This document shows, piece by piece, positions 53,876 through 63,314 of a stretch of DNA of 64,000 bases. The notes beneath the pieces were generated by a model. That model was not told where the DNA came from and did no database searches. It was given only the letters and a program-made list of their open reading frames with translations. The stretch is from Shinella kummerowiae (GTDB taxonomy: Bacteria; Pseudomonadota; Alphaproteobacteria; Rhizobiales; Rhizobiaceae). Location: assembly GCF_009827055.1 (NCBI RefSeq), contig NZ_WUMK01000005.1, positions 248,001-312,000 on the forward strand. The letters are read 5' to 3'. How positions within the stretch are numbered: the stretch's first letter is position 1; each line of letters opens with the position of its first letter. The position numbers were made by a program, and so were the translations under genes.

Positions 53876-55083
53876 TGCGGCGGGCTTTCAAGCGCTTCGA
53901 CGAAACGGGTGAGCCAGGCGTTCGTCTGGTGGCCGTCGAGTGCGCGGTGGTCGATGGTGAGCGAAACATAGGCCATCGGCCGGATCTGGATCGTATCGAC
54001 ACCGTCCACCTCGCGCACCACGACCCGTTTTTCCAGTTTGCCGACGCCGAGGATCGCCGATTGCGGCTGGTTGATGATGATCGGCGCGGCGACGAGCGAC
54101 CCGGATACACCGTGGTTGGAGATGGTAAAAGTGCCGCCGCGCATGTCGGCCGGCGTCAGCGTGTTTGTGCGGGCGCGCGCGGTGAGATCCTGCAAGCGCG
54201 CGGCAATGCCGGCAAGCAAGAGGTTCTGCGCATCGCGGATGACCGGCACGACGATGCCGTCATTGCCGAGGGCCGTGCCGACGCCGATATTCACATCCTC
54301 GAAGATGTCCAGGCGGTCGCCATGCCAGCGGCTGTTGACCTCGGGCACCGCCTTCATGGCGGAAACACAGGCCGCGACGATATAGGCGGTGTAGGACAGC
54401 GATACGCCGGAGGCGGCCTTGCTCCTGTCGCGATGGCGGATCACGGCACTGAAATCGGCTTCGAACACGGTCGTGACATGCGGCGCCGTCGAGACGGACA
54501 TCTTCATGTGCTCGGCAATGGCGAGCCGCATTGGCGAATGGGGAACGGAGTGCGCGCGCAGATCGCCCGACGGTTTGTCCGCCCGTGTCGAGGGCAGGGA
54601 AGGCGTCTTTGCAGACTGCGTTGCGGGAACGAGGTTGCGGGCAAGGGCCGCTTCGTGGGCGGCATCCATATCGCCGCGGGTGACCCGCCCGCCCTTGCCG
54701 GTACCTGTCACCGTTGCGGGGTCGATGCCGTATTCCTCGATCGCGCGCCGGACCGCCGGGGAATAATGGATGTCGTGGTCGATATGTGCAGGTTGCGGTG
54801 CCGCCGCCGCAGCGGGCGCAGTCACAGCCGCAGTCGATGCACCCTCCATTCTGATACGGCCAAGCACAGCGCCGGGTTCGGCGTTTTCGCCGCTCTGCAT
54901 GAGGATTTCATGCAGGATGCCGGTGAGGGGGGCGGGGATCTCCTGGGTGACCTTGTCGGTCTCCAGTTCCACCAGCGGCTCATCGAGTGCGACCGGCTCG
55001 CCAACCGCCTTCAGCCAGTTGCGCACCACTGCCTTCGTGCCTTCCTGTTCATGAGGAGCGAGAACATCGATCACGTCTGCCAT
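53872..55083 (-). CDS. 2-oxoacid dehydrogenase complex E2 (dihydrolipoamide acyltransferase)
   Basis: 403-residue E2 core. Residues 1-77 form the lipoyl domain with Lys44 in ELETDKVTQEIPAP as the lipoylation site; an Ala/Pro-rich linker follows; residues about 106-142 are the peripheral subunit-binding domain (YSPAVRRAIEEYGIDPATVTGTGKGGRVT). The catalytic domain ends with DHRALDGHQTNAWL, where His379 and Asp383 form the acyltransferase active site. DKVTQE rather than DKATVE resembles branched-chain keto acid complexes. It lies 3 bases after the E1 gene and overlaps lpdA. Confidence 0.88.
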   Translation of the reverse strand: MADVIDVLAPHEQEGTKAVVRNWLKAVGEPVALDEPLVELETDKVTQEIPAPLTGILHEILMQSGENAEPGAVLGRIRMEGASTAAVTAPAAAAAPQPAHIDHDIHYSPAVRRAIEEYGIDPATVTGTGKGGRVTRGDMDAAHEAALARNLVPATQSAKTPSLPSTRADKPSGDLRAHSVPHSPMRLAIAEHMKMSVSTAPHVTTVFEADFSAVIRHRDRSKAASGVSLSYTAYIVAACVSAMKAVPEVNSRWHGDRLDIFEDVNIGVGTALGNDGIVVPVIRDAQNLLLAGIAARLQDLTARARTNTLTPADMRGGTFTISNHGVSGSLVAAPIIINQPQSAILGVGKLEKRVVVREVDGVDTIQIRPMAYVSLTIDHRALDGHQTNAWLTRFVEALESPPQ

Positions 55084-55086
55084 CGC

Positions 55087-57165
55087 TCAAAACTCCAGCA
55101 GCGCTTCGAGCTTGGCCCGGATCTGGCCGACCGAGGGCACGGCCCAGTCGAGCAGCACCGGATTGTGCGGGCTTGGTATGTCCGGCATGGTGAGGCGCGA
55201 GACGGGTGCATCGAGATCCATGAAGGCTTCGTCGGCGACGACGGCGGAAATTTCCGCGCCGAAGCCGGCGGTGCCGAGATCCTCGTGAACGATGAGGCAG
55301 CGCCGTGTGCGCCGCACGGAGGACAGCACGGCCTCCTTGTCCCAGGGCATCAGCGTGCGCAGGTCGATGACGTCTGCGGAGAGACCGTCGGCGGCTTCCT
55401 CGCAGCGATGCACCATGGCGCCCCAGGTGACGAGCGTGATCCTGTCGCCGCGCCGCGTGAATTCGGCCTTGCCGAAAGGCAGGGCATAGGCATCGCCGGG
55501 GTAGGGGCGCCTTGCCCAGGCGTGGTCGAGCATGGCGCGGTGCTCGAAGAAGATCACCGGATCATTGCCGCGCAGGCTGGTGCGCAGGAGGCCGACAGCA
55601 TCCGCCGCATTGGAGGGCACAGCGACCTTCCAGCCCGGCTGGTGCACGAAGGCGACCTCGTTCGTCTGGCTGTGCCAGGGATCGCCGCATTTGAAATAGC
55701 CGCCCGGCATGCGCAGCACCATGGGCGCTGCAAAGCGGTTGTTGGTGCGCCAGCGGATTGTGCCGCAATCGTTGATCTGCTCGGTGGCGGGTTCCGCATA
55801 TTTGCGGAACTGGATTTCCGGCACCGGCATCAGCCCCGCCAGCGCCATGCCGACCGCGCGGCCGACGATGCCCTCCTCGGACAGCGAGGTGTCGAACACC
55901 CGCTCGCGGCCGAACTTTTCCTGAAGGCCGAGCGTGACGGCATGCACGCCACCCTTCGGCCCGATATCCTCGCCGAACAGCACGACGCGTTCATTGATCG
56001 AAAGTTCGTGGTCCAGCGTGCGGCGGATGGCCGTCACCATGTTGATGCGCTGGCCGGTCGTCTCGGCGGTCTGCGTCATCTCGGGCGCCATATAGCCGTG
56101 GCGGAGCTGCCCGCCCATCACCTGCGCGTCGCCCTCGAAGAAGACATGCCGCGTCACCGTTTCCGGTACCGCCACGGGGCGCGCTTCCGCGGCAACCCGC
56201 GCGGCCTCCGCAGCCTGCCTGGCATCGTCGTTCGCGCCATCCCAATCCGATTCGCTGAGCACCGCCGGCACGATGTAGTCCTTGAGGCGTGGCAGGGGAT
56301 CGCGCGCCCATTCGCTGCGAACCGTTTCCTCGCTCTTATAGGCCTGCGTGTCCTGGAAGCTGTGGCCTTGCAGGCGCGGCACGGTGAGGCGCAGAAGCAC
56401 GGGGGCCCGCTTGTGGCGGACATGTTCCACCGCCGCGCCGGTCAGGCGGGCGGCAGCGGCCGGATCCGTGCCGTCTCCTTCGAGGACTGTCAGATTCTTC
56501 CAGCCGGACAGGTTGGCGGCGATGTTGCCGCCCGGCGTCTGGACGGTCGAGGGCACGGAGATGCCGTAGCCGTTGTCCTCGATGTAGAACAGCATCGGCA
56601 GGCTCTGGGTGGTGGCGATGGTCAACGCCGACCAGAAGCCGTTCGAGGCCACCGAACCGTCACCACCGAGTACGACGGCGATGCTTTCGGCATAGTCGGC
56701 CTTGCCCAGCACATCGGCATAATATTTCACGGCCTGTGCCCAGCCGGCCGTCGGCGTGTATTGTGTACCGACCCCACCGCACATCGGCAGCGCGGATGCG
56801 CCTTCAAGGTTCGGATAATTGAACACGACGCCGATGTCGCGGCCGTCGGAATAGCCGCCGGCGCGGCCCATCGCCGAACCCAACGCGTCGGCGGGATCGA
56901 CGCCGAGTGACAGCAGCAGCGGGCGCGATCGGTAGTAGCCACAGGTCGCGTCGTGCCGGTTTGTCAGCAGGCTGCCGAGCATGATCTGCGCCATGTCGTG
57001 GCCACGGGCGGAGAACTGGTAGAGCACCTTCTTCTCAGGCACGAGACGGGTTTCCTCCATCTCGTCGAGCGCGCGGGACAGGTGCACGAGATAGGTGATG
57101 CGCCGCCAGTCGACGGAAGCGTCCGGCGCGTTCCGGATGATGGGTTTGAAAGCAGCCTGCGCCAT
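55087..57165 (-). CDS. fused E1 alpha-beta 2-oxoacid dehydrogenase (branched-chain type)
   Basis: 692-residue thiamine diphosphate enzyme with both E1 subunits in one chain. Residues 1-340 are E1 alpha: YRSRPLLLSLGV and the ThDP motif GGDGSVASNGFWSA (from 167), with EDNGYGISVP closing the site. A linker of about 25 Ala/Arg-rich residues follows, and residues about 371-692 are E1 beta: MVTAIRRTLDHEL, GEDIGPKGGVHAV, FDTSLSEEGIVG and the C-terminal domain with DLRTLMPWD. GGGAGG lies before the ATG at 57165. First gene of the E1-E2-E3 operon, divergent from an Lrp-type regulator. Substrate is most likely branched-chain 2-oxoacids. Confidence 0.87.
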   Translation of the reverse strand: MAQAAFKPIIRNAPDASVDWRRITYLVHLSRALDEMEETRLVPEKKVLYQFSARGHDMAQIMLGSLLTNRHDATCGYYRSRPLLLSLGVDPADALGSAMGRAGGYSDGRDIGVVFNYPNLEGASALPMCGGVGTQYTPTAGWAQAVKYYADVLGKADYAESIAVVLGGDGSVASNGFWSALTIATTQSLPMLFYIEDNGYGISVPSTVQTPGGNIAANLSGWKNLTVLEGDGTDPAAAARLTGAAVEHVRHKRAPVLLRLTVPRLQGHSFQDTQAYKSEETVRSEWARDPLPRLKDYIVPAVLSESDWDGANDDARQAAEAARVAAEARPVAVPETVTRHVFFEGDAQVMGGQLRHGYMAPEMTQTAETTGQRINMVTAIRRTLDHELSINERVVLFGEDIGPKGGVHAVTLGLQEKFGRERVFDTSLSEEGIVGRAVGMALAGLMPVPEIQFRKYAEPATEQINDCGTIRWRTNNRFAAPMVLRMPGGYFKCGDPWHSQTNEVAFVHQPGWKVAVPSNAADAVGLLRTSLRGNDPVIFFEHRAMLDHAWARRPYPGDAYALPFGKAEFTRRGDRITLVTWGAMVHRCEEAADGLSADVIDLRTLMPWDKEAVLSSVRRTRRCLIVHEDLGTAGFGAEISAVVADEAFMDLDAPVSRLTMPDIPSPHNPVLLDWAVPSVGQIRAKLEALLEF

Positions 57166-57244
57166 GGTTTCCTCCCGCATGTGCATGGACGGAAAGTCTA
57201 GAACGCTGTGACCGAAAAAGCGTTTCAAACGGGTTGGCTTCTAC

Positions 57245-57267
57245 GATACAAATGAAACGTCTGTATC
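57245..57267. promoter_or_regulatory. inverted repeat between E1 operon and Lrp-type gene
   Basis: GATACA at 57245-57250 and TGTATC at 57262-57267 form a perfect 6-base inverted repeat with an 11-base A/T-leaning spacer, located in the 120-base divergent promoter region. It could be the binding site for the adjacent Lrp-type regulator. Confidence 0.4.
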
Positions 57268-57285
57268 ATGCTTACGGAAAATTCG

Positions 57286-57753
57286 ATGAATACAGTTCAT
57301 CTTGACGCGATCGACAGAAAAATCCTGCAGGTTCTGCAACAGCGCGGCGACATCAGTCATGCGGCTCTGGCCGAGGAGGTGGGGGCCTCTAGTGCCTCCT
57401 GCTGGCGACGGATCAAGGCGCTGGAGGAGGCGGGTGTGCTCGGCCCGACCGTCCGCCTGCTCGATCCCGACCGTATCGGTCGCGGCCTCAACGTCTTCTG
57501 CCAGGTCCGCATGAAATCGCACGATCCCATCGCCCGGCGCGACTTCGAGCGTTTTGTGCAGCGGCACGAGGAGGTGCTGGAATGTTATTCGATGTCCGGT
57601 GAATGGGACTATCTCCTCCGCGTCGTCGTGCGGGATGTGAAGGATTACGAACAATTGCTGATGCAGGCGATCCTGACCCATGAGGCGGTCGCCAATTCCT
57701 CATCGCACTTTGCCTTGAAAAGCGTGAAGTACACGACGGAGCTGCCGCTTTAA
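57286..57753 (+). CDS. Lrp/AsnC-family transcriptional regulator
   Basis: 155-residue DNA-binding protein. LDAIDRKILQVLQQRGDISHAALAEEVGASSASCWRRIKALEEAGVL is the winged helix-turn-helix across residues 6-52, and the RAM ligand domain follows (LECYSMSGEWDYLLRVVVRD and a TSS-like NSSSHFALKSVKYTTELPL end). The start at 57286 gives the usual short N-terminus; an ATG six codons upstream is possible. Divergent from the E1-E2-E3 operon, which it most likely activates in response to branched-chain amino acids or keto acids, like BkdR. Confidence 0.88.
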   Translation: MNTVHLDAIDRKILQVLQQRGDISHAALAEEVGASSASCWRRIKALEEAGVLGPTVRLLDPDRIGRGLNVFCQVRMKSHDPIARRDFERFVQRHEEVLECYSMSGEWDYLLRVVVRDVKDYEQLLMQAILTHEAVANSSSHFALKSVKYTTELPL

Positions 57754-57759
57754 GCGTCG

Positions 57760-58758
57760 TCAGGGCAGCGTTACGGCAAGGGCGCCACCTTCCTTTTCAC
57801 CATCAAACTGGATCAGGAACTTTTTCTCGGCGAGAGGCAGGATGACCTCCGCCTTGCGATTGTCGCCGGCATCCGGAATGCCTGTCAGGGAGACGAGGGG
57901 CGCGACCGTGTCACCCGCGCCATCCCAGGAAAAGACCGTGTAGACCCCTGCAGTGTCCGGGCCGGGGCCGGCGAGCACCAGGATGCGGTCGCCATCCCAT
58001 GCCAGGTCTCGAATGCCGATGCCTTCGCCGATCGGCAGCTTGAACATGTGGCTTTTCAGGTCGCCGCCCGTTGCCAATCCCTCCAGGGAGACCGCAAGCA
58101 CGGCGGCGTGGCCGCCGGGAAACAAAGGACCGCGAAAGCCTGCGAAGAGCTGGTCGTCCTTGATGGCGATGCCTTCGATTGTCAGGCCGTTTTCCTCAAG
58201 CCGCTTGCCGGCAAAATCCTTGAGGTCTGGCTGATCCTGGATTGCTTTCGCCAGGGACAGGGTCGTTGTTTCGACCGTCGCCGTGCCGTTGGTGGCCACC
58301 GTCACCTTGGCGATCTGGCTTGCGGCCGCAATGTGTGCGGCGATCCGCGCCGCATCGTTTGTCGGGTCGAGTTCATGGTCCTTGTCACGCGGGTGGCCAT
58401 GCGAGCCGATGACGTAGAAGGCACCATCCGCAAATGCGACGCCCTCGCCATCGAGTTCGAGCGCCTTGCCGTCGAAGGTGTTGCTGATCAGGGGAACCAT
58501 CGCTCCCGCCAGCAGCTTGCCGTCCTCCAGGGTGATGATCTGTGCGGCTTGAATATTGTCGTCGATGAGAAGGCAGGTTCGGGGGAAGTCGGCGGTCGTC
58601 GAGCAGGACAATCCGCTGACGTCCTCCGCTTTCTTGTCCTTCTTGCCGATGATCTTTCCTTCGGCAAGCCAACGCTCCGCCTTTACCTCCGCAGAATAGG
58701 CCGGTCCTACGAAAACGGCGGCCAAGAGACATCCGGCAAGCACGTGCATCGATCGCAT
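57760..58758 (-). CDS. DUF3616 family secreted protein
   Basis: 332-residue predicted periplasmic protein with signal peptide (MHVLAGCLLAAVFVGPAYSA). The mature part has repeated beta-rich segments: ALELDGEGVAFADGAFYVIGSHG, LTIEGIAIKDDQLFAGFRGPL and GIRDLAWDGDRILVLAGP, a propeller-like pattern fitting DUF3616. Function is unknown. CAGGGGGTG lies before the ATG; a second in-frame ATG three codons later is possible. Convergent with the Lrp gene, 6 bases apart, and separate from the following ABC operon. Confidence 0.7.
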   Translation of the reverse strand: MRSMHVLAGCLLAAVFVGPAYSAEVKAERWLAEGKIIGKKDKKAEDVSGLSCSTTADFPRTCLLIDDNIQAAQIITLEDGKLLAGAMVPLISNTFDGKALELDGEGVAFADGAFYVIGSHGHPRDKDHELDPTNDAARIAAHIAAASQIAKVTVATNGTATVETTTLSLAKAIQDQPDLKDFAGKRLEENGLTIEGIAIKDDQLFAGFRGPLFPGGHAAVLAVSLEGLATGGDLKSHMFKLPIGEGIGIRDLAWDGDRILVLAGPGPDTAGVYTVFSWDGAGDTVAPLVSLTGIPDAGDNRKAEVILPLAEKKFLIQFDGEKEGGALAVTLP

Positions 58759-58934
58759 GGCACCCCCTGAGCAAACGCGCGGTGCAAGGAATTTACACTG
58801 AAGGCGCGCAGTTCGCCAAGGATTTTTCACCTTATGCGGGAGGTTGGGCCGATCTCCGTGTCCGGGAATTGCTTCCATTCGTCTCGAATGACGGAGGGGT
58901 ACGGTGGCGACCGTTCAGCCGCCACCGCTGGCGT

Positions 58935-60527
58935 TTACTGCGCCTTCTTTACCAGACGGTAGTAGACGAAGTCGGAGTTGGCGCCGTTGACGTAGCCTTC
59001 GACCGACGGGCTCATCGCCACCTGCTTCTGGGCCTGGAACATCACGACGATCGGCGAATTCGCCTGCACCTTCTTCTGAAGGTCGACATATATCGCATCG
59101 CGCTTGGCCGGGTCCGCCTCGGCCAGCGCCGCCTTCGTTTCCTTGTTCAGCTCTTCCGGAACCGCCCAGGCATTCCGCCAGGTCGTGGTCGACTGGTATT
59201 TGTCGTCCGCATTGTCCTCGTTATAGGCGAAGGCCTTGGCGTTGGAATGCGGGTCCATGAAGTCCGGGCCCCAGTAGAGCAGCATGGCCTCATGCGTGCG
59301 GGCGCGGTACTTGGTGATCACCTGGCTGCCCGTGCCGGGCAGGATTTCGAAGTTGATGCCGGCCTGGCCGAAGGAGGCCTGCAGCGATTGCGCCATGTCG
59401 GTGAAGGGCGTTGAGTTGATCACGTCGAGCGTCACCTTGATCGGCGTCGTGACACCGGCATCGGCGAGGATCTTCTTGGCCTTCTCCGGATCGAAGCTGT
59501 AGGGGTTTTCATCGAGCGAGCCCGGGAAGCCCTTCGGCCAGAAGGCCTGGTGCGTCTCCATCTGGCCCTTCAGGAAGGAATCCGTCATGCCCTTGTAGTC
59601 GATGAGGTAGCGCGCGGCTTCCCACACGGCCGGCGACGTGAGGGTCTCGATCTTCTGGTTGAAGGACAGGAAGTGCACGGCGGCTTGCGGATAGGTTTCC
59701 ACCTTCACGTCCTCGCCGAGACCACCCACCTGATCAGGCGTCAGGTTCTTCGCCATGTCGATATCGCCGGATTTCAGCATGAGCTGCTGGGTCGCCGCCT
59801 CCGCGACATGGCGGATGATGACCTGGCGCAGGGTGGGCGCGCCCTTGAAGTAATCCGGGTTGGCTTCCAGCGCCAGCATTTCGCCGGCGCGGTAGGTGCG
59901 CAGCTTGAACGGGCCGGTGCCGGCCGAGTTGGCGTTGAGCCAGGCATTGCCGAAGTCGCCATCCACCTCGTTGGCCTTGACGGTTTCGGCATCGATCACC
60001 GAGCCCGGGCGGGCGGCGAGCACATTCAGCACGAAGGCGGAGGAGAAGTCGCCTTCATACTTCACGACCACCTTGTTGGCGCCGTCGGCGGTGACCATCT
60101 GCTCGATGTTTTCCGGCGTCCAGCCGAGCTGGGTGAGAATGAAGGCCGGCGCCTTGTTGAGCGCGATGACGCGATTGAACGTATAGATGACGTCCTCGGG
60201 GCGCAGCGGATTGCCGGAGTGGAACTTTACGCCGTCGCGCAGCGTGAAGGTGATGGTCTTGGCGGCATCGTCGGCCACCCATTCGGACGCGACACCGCCA
60301 ACCAGCTTCGTCGGGTCCTCGGCGTCGTACTGCACGAGGCGGTCATAGACCTGCGTGACATATTCGCCGGAGGAGAATTCATAGGCCTGCGCGGGGTCGA
60401 TCGCGACGATGTCGTCGATGTTCTGTGCCACGACGAGCACGTCGGCGGGCGTTGCGGCGAGGCTCGCCGTCGATGCCATCGGCAGGGCGAGGGCGGTTGC
60501 GAGCAGGGCTGCCCGGAAGAAATTCAT
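58935..60527 (-). CDS. oligopeptide-type ABC transporter substrate-binding protein, second system
   Basis: 530-residue periplasmic binding protein of SBP family 5. Signal peptide MNFFRAALLATALALPMASTASLAA. Features include SSGEYVTQVYDRLVQYD, FTLRDGVKFHSGNPLRPEDV and NSAGTGPFKLRTYRAGE, with YWGPDFMDPHSNAKAF near residue 425. Its start overlaps the stop of the XRE-cupin regulator gene (ATGA), so regulator and binding protein are one operon, while the permeases and ATPase are transcribed in the opposite direction from the shared promoter region. Ligand unknown. Confidence 0.9.
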   Translation of the reverse strand: MNFFRAALLATALALPMASTASLAATPADVLVVAQNIDDIVAIDPAQAYEFSSGEYVTQVYDRLVQYDAEDPTKLVGGVASEWVADDAAKTITFTLRDGVKFHSGNPLRPEDVIYTFNRVIALNKAPAFILTQLGWTPENIEQMVTADGANKVVVKYEGDFSSAFVLNVLAARPGSVIDAETVKANEVDGDFGNAWLNANSAGTGPFKLRTYRAGEMLALEANPDYFKGAPTLRQVIIRHVAEAATQQLMLKSGDIDMAKNLTPDQVGGLGEDVKVETYPQAAVHFLSFNQKIETLTSPAVWEAARYLIDYKGMTDSFLKGQMETHQAFWPKGFPGSLDENPYSFDPEKAKKILADAGVTTPIKVTLDVINSTPFTDMAQSLQASFGQAGINFEILPGTGSQVITKYRARTHEAMLLYWGPDFMDPHSNAKAFAYNEDNADDKYQSTTTWRNAWAVPEELNKETKAALAEADPAKRDAIYVDLQKKVQANSPIVVMFQAQKQVAMSPSVEGYVNGANSDFVYYRLVKKAQ

Positions 60528-61198
60528 GTCGTGTTCCCTTTCTTGCTGGAGGTTCTGTTGCGCGCAGCAGGCTGCACGCTCTTGCCGCCGCCGAGATCCG
60601 GCAGCGGGGTGATTTCGCGGGAGCGGAACATGAAGAGCGTGCCGGTCCAGAGCATTTTTGCGGGCTTGCCGCTGTCATTCCACCAGGCATGCGGGCGGTT
60701 GCCGCGGAAATGCAGGCTGTCGCCCGCCGAGATCGTCATCTCGGCATCGTCCACGCGCTGGGTGATCGTGCCGTCGAGCATGAACAGGATCTCCTCGCCC
60801 TCGTGGCTCACCACCTCGGAGCGATAGCCCGGCGGAATGGTGAGTATGAAGGAGGAGAGTACGCTGCCGGGAAATTCCGCGCCGATGCGCTCGTAGACGA
60901 TGGAAGAACCATCGACGGAAAAACGCTGCCGCTCGCCGTTGCGGGTCAGCGCATCCTCCGCGCTCGGAGCGGCGATGAAAAATTCGATGCCGACCTCCAG
61001 CGCCCGGCTGATCTGCGCCAACGTGCCGAGCGAGGGCGTGAAGTGATCGCGCTCGACCTGGCTCAAATAACCGACCGATATGCCGGAGGCATCACCGAGC
61101 TGCTGGAGCGTCATCTTCAATTGGCGGCGGCGGGCGCGGATAAGCGCACCGACCTTTGGCGTCCCATCCGTTTCCTGCTTCAAAGCCTGGCCGGCCAT
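60524..61198 (-). CDS. XRE-family transcriptional regulator with cupin domain
   Basis: 224-residue regulator. Residues about 17-75 form an XRE helix-turn-helix (IRARRRQLKMTLQQLGDASG then ISVGYLSQVERD), and residues about 120-200 a cupin ligand domain (VVSHEGEEILFMLDGTI, ISAGDSLHFRGNRPHAWWND) as in PuuR-like regulators. The ATG at 61198 is preceded by GGAGGTG; a longer frame to 61471 runs into the divergent permease gene and was rejected. It controls the ABC system on either side, perhaps sensing the imported ligand. Confidence 0.86.
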   Translation of the reverse strand: MAGQALKQETDGTPKVGALIRARRRQLKMTLQQLGDASGISVGYLSQVERDHFTPSLGTLAQISRALEVGIEFFIAAPSAEDALTRNGERQRFSVDGSSIVYERIGAEFPGSVLSSFILTIPPGYRSEVVSHEGEEILFMLDGTITQRVDDAEMTISAGDSLHFRGNRPHAWWNDSGKPAKMLWTGTLFMFRSREITPLPDLGGGKSVQPAARNRTSSKKGNTT

Positions 61199-61310
61199 GC
61201 GCACCTCCACAATAATTTTTTTGATATAACCAAAATTATCTGTATGGTCGCAAGCGAAATCTTCCGCCGCGATGATCAACGCGGTCAGACAAAGAGGGGG
61301 CACTCCGCAC

Positions 61311-62399
61311 GTGAGTTTGGACCAGCAGGCCGTCGCGGCATTGGACAGGATACCGAATCCGCCCTCATCTTCCGGCCCCGGCCGCATGTTGCCGTTCCTC
61401 CGCGGCCTCGGCGGTTTCGCCGCCACTGTCGCCTTCACCTTCCTCGGGCTTCTGGCGATCACATTCTTCATCGGCCGTGTCGTGCCGATCGATCCGGTGC
61501 TGGCGGTCGTCGGCGATCGTGCGCCGCAGGCCGTCTATGAACAGGCCAAGGTGGAGATGGGGCTGGACAGGCCGCTGCCGATGCAGTTCGTCTCCTATGT
61601 CGGCAAGGTGCTGTCGGGCGACCTCGGCAAGTCGGTCTCGACCAACAATCCCGTCGCGACCGATCTCGCCCGCGTCTTCCCGGCAACGCTGGAAATGGCG
61701 ACACTCGGCATCATCATCGGCGTGCTGCTCGGCGTTCCGATGGGCGTCATGGCGGCAAGCCGGCAAGGTTCGCTCACCGATCAGGTGATCCGCGTCGTCG
61801 GACTGCTCGGCTATTCGGTGCCCGCCTTCTGGCTCGGCCTTGTCGGGCTTGCGGTGTTCTATGCGCATTTCGGCTGGGTCAGTGGTCCCGGCCGCGTGGA
61901 GATCTACCTCGACGGCATGGTGCCGACCGTCACTGGCCTGCTTCTGGTCGACAGTCTCGTCGCCGGCGACATGGAGGTGTTCCGCAGCGCGGTGTCGCAC
62001 ATCATCCTGCCCGCCGCCGTGCTCGGCTTCTTCAGCCTCGCCTATATCGGCCGCATGACGCGCTCCTTCATGCTGGACCAGCTAAACCAGGAGTTCGTCA
62101 CCACCGCCCGCGTCAAGGGCGTGCCGGAGCGGGTGGTGCTCTGGCGCCATGCCTTCAAGCCGATCCGCGTGCCGCTGATCACGGTCATCGGCCTGTCCTA
62201 TGCCGGCCTGCTTGAAGGTTCGGTGATGATCGAGACGATCTTCTCCTGGCCGGGCATCGGCAACTATCTCACCGTGGCGCTCCTGAATGCGGACATGAAT
62301 GCCGTGCTGGGCTCCACCCTCGTCATCGGCGCGGTTTTCGTCGGCATCAACAAGCTGTCCGACCTGAGCTACCGCATCCTCGATCCCCGCGCGCGATAG
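61311..62399 (+). CDS. oligopeptide-type ABC permease (DppB-like), second system
   Basis: 362-residue inner-membrane permease. After a 30-residue cytoplasmic leader there are six helices with FFIGRVVPIDPVLAVVG, the EAA loop (NQEFVTTARVKGVPERVVLW and RHAFKPIRVPL) and ETIFSWPGIGNYL near the C-terminus. The GTG start at 61311 is chosen because GAGGGGG lies 10 bases upstream; an ATG at 61386 closer to the first helix is an alternative. First gene of the rightward permease-permease-ATPase operon. Confidence 0.88.
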   Translation: MSLDQQAVAALDRIPNPPSSSGPGRMLPFLRGLGGFAATVAFTFLGLLAITFFIGRVVPIDPVLAVVGDRAPQAVYEQAKVEMGLDRPLPMQFVSYVGKVLSGDLGKSVSTNNPVATDLARVFPATLEMATLGIIIGVLLGVPMGVMAASRQGSLTDQVIRVVGLLGYSVPAFWLGLVGLAVFYAHFGWVSGPGRVEIYLDGMVPTVTGLLLVDSLVAGDMEVFRSAVSHIILPAAVLGFFSLAYIGRMTRSFMLDQLNQEFVTTARVKGVPERVVLWRHAFKPIRVPLITVIGLSYAGLLEGSVMIETIFSWPGIGNYLTVALLNADMNAVLGSTLVIGAVFVGINKLSDLSYRILDPRAR

Positions 62400-62408
62400 G
62401 AGAGTCTC

Positions 62409-63314
62409 ATGGCAAACGTCACCGACTGGCTGCTTGACGATTCTCCCGCCTCGCGCATGCAGGCGCGGCTCGGTCGAACCTATCGTATCGTTCTGGCCCT
62501 CGCGAAGAACCCGCTCGCCGTCGTCGGCGCGATCATCGTGGCGCTGCTGATCGTCACGGCGCTTGCTGCGCCGCTGATCGCCACGGCGGACCCGATCGCG
62601 CAGAACCTGTCGCAGCGCCTGCTGCCGCCGAGCGCCGACCATTGGATGGGCACGGACGAACTCGGCCGCGATATCTGGTCGCGTGTCGTCTTCGGTTCGC
62701 GCATCACGCTCACCATCGTGCTGCTCGTCGCAGTCATTGCCGCTCCCGTCGGGTTGGTGGTCGGCGCGGTTGCCGGTTATTTCGGCGGCTGGACCGACCG
62801 CATCCTGATGGGTATCACTGACATCTTCCTCTCGATGCCGAAGCTCATCCTGGCGCTCGCCTTCGTCGCCGCGCTTGGTCCGGGCATTCAGAACGCCATC
62901 ATCGCCATCGCCATCGCCGCCTGGCCGAGCTATGCGCGCATCGCGCGGGCCGAAACGCTGACATTCCGCAATTCGGAATTCATCGCCGCCGTCCAGCTTC
63001 AGGGCGCGTCCGCGACGCGGGTCATCGGACGGCATATCCTTCCGCTCTGCACCTCCTCGATGATCATCCGCGTGACGCTCGACATGGCGGGCATTATCCT
63101 CACGGCGGCCGGTCTCGGCTTCATCGGGCTCGGCGCGCAGCCGCCGCTGCCGGAATGGGGCGCGATGATCTCGCGCGGTCGCACCTTCATTGTCGATCAA
63201 TGGTGGGTCGCCACCATGCCGGGCTTTGCCATCATCCTCGTCAGCCTCGGCTTCTGCTTCCTTGGGGATGGATTACGCGATGTGCTCGATCCCAAGCAGG
63301 GAGAAAAGCAATGA
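62409..63314 (+). CDS. oligopeptide-type ABC permease (DppC-like), second system
   Basis: 301-residue permease with the DppC pattern: first helix near 35-55, HWMGTDELGRDIWSRVVFGS, GAVAGYFGGWTDRILMGITD, and the EAA loop with NSEFIAAVQLQGASATRVIG followed by RHILPLC. The ribosome site AGGAGAG lies before the ATG, 9 bases after the previous stop. Its stop overlaps the ATPase start as ATGA. Confidence 0.9.
   Translation: MANVTDWLLDDSPASRMQARLGRTYRIVLALAKNPLAVVGAIIVALLIVTALAAPLIATADPIAQNLSQRLLPPSADHWMGTDELGRDIWSRVVFGSRITLTIVLLVAVIAAPVGLVVGAVAGYFGGWTDRILMGITDIFLSMPKLILALAFVAALGPGIQNAIIAIAIAAWPSYARIARAETLTFRNSEFIAAVQLQGASATRVIGRHILPLCTSSMIIRVTLDMAGIILTAAGLGFIGLGAQPPLPEWGAMISRGRTFIVDQWWVATMPGFAIILVSLGFCFLGDGLRDVLDPKQGEKQ

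Noticed and set aside
53875-56910. Open frame of about 1010 codons on the plus strand opposite the E1-E2 genes
   Set aside because: It is the antisense of two genes with full catalytic motifs; composition is Arg/His/Gly-rich with no domain, typical of a GC-rich antisense frame.
61272-61310. Upstream extension of the second-system permease start to ATG 61272
   Set aside because: Adds residues without family similarity and has no ribosome site; GTG at 61311 is better placed.
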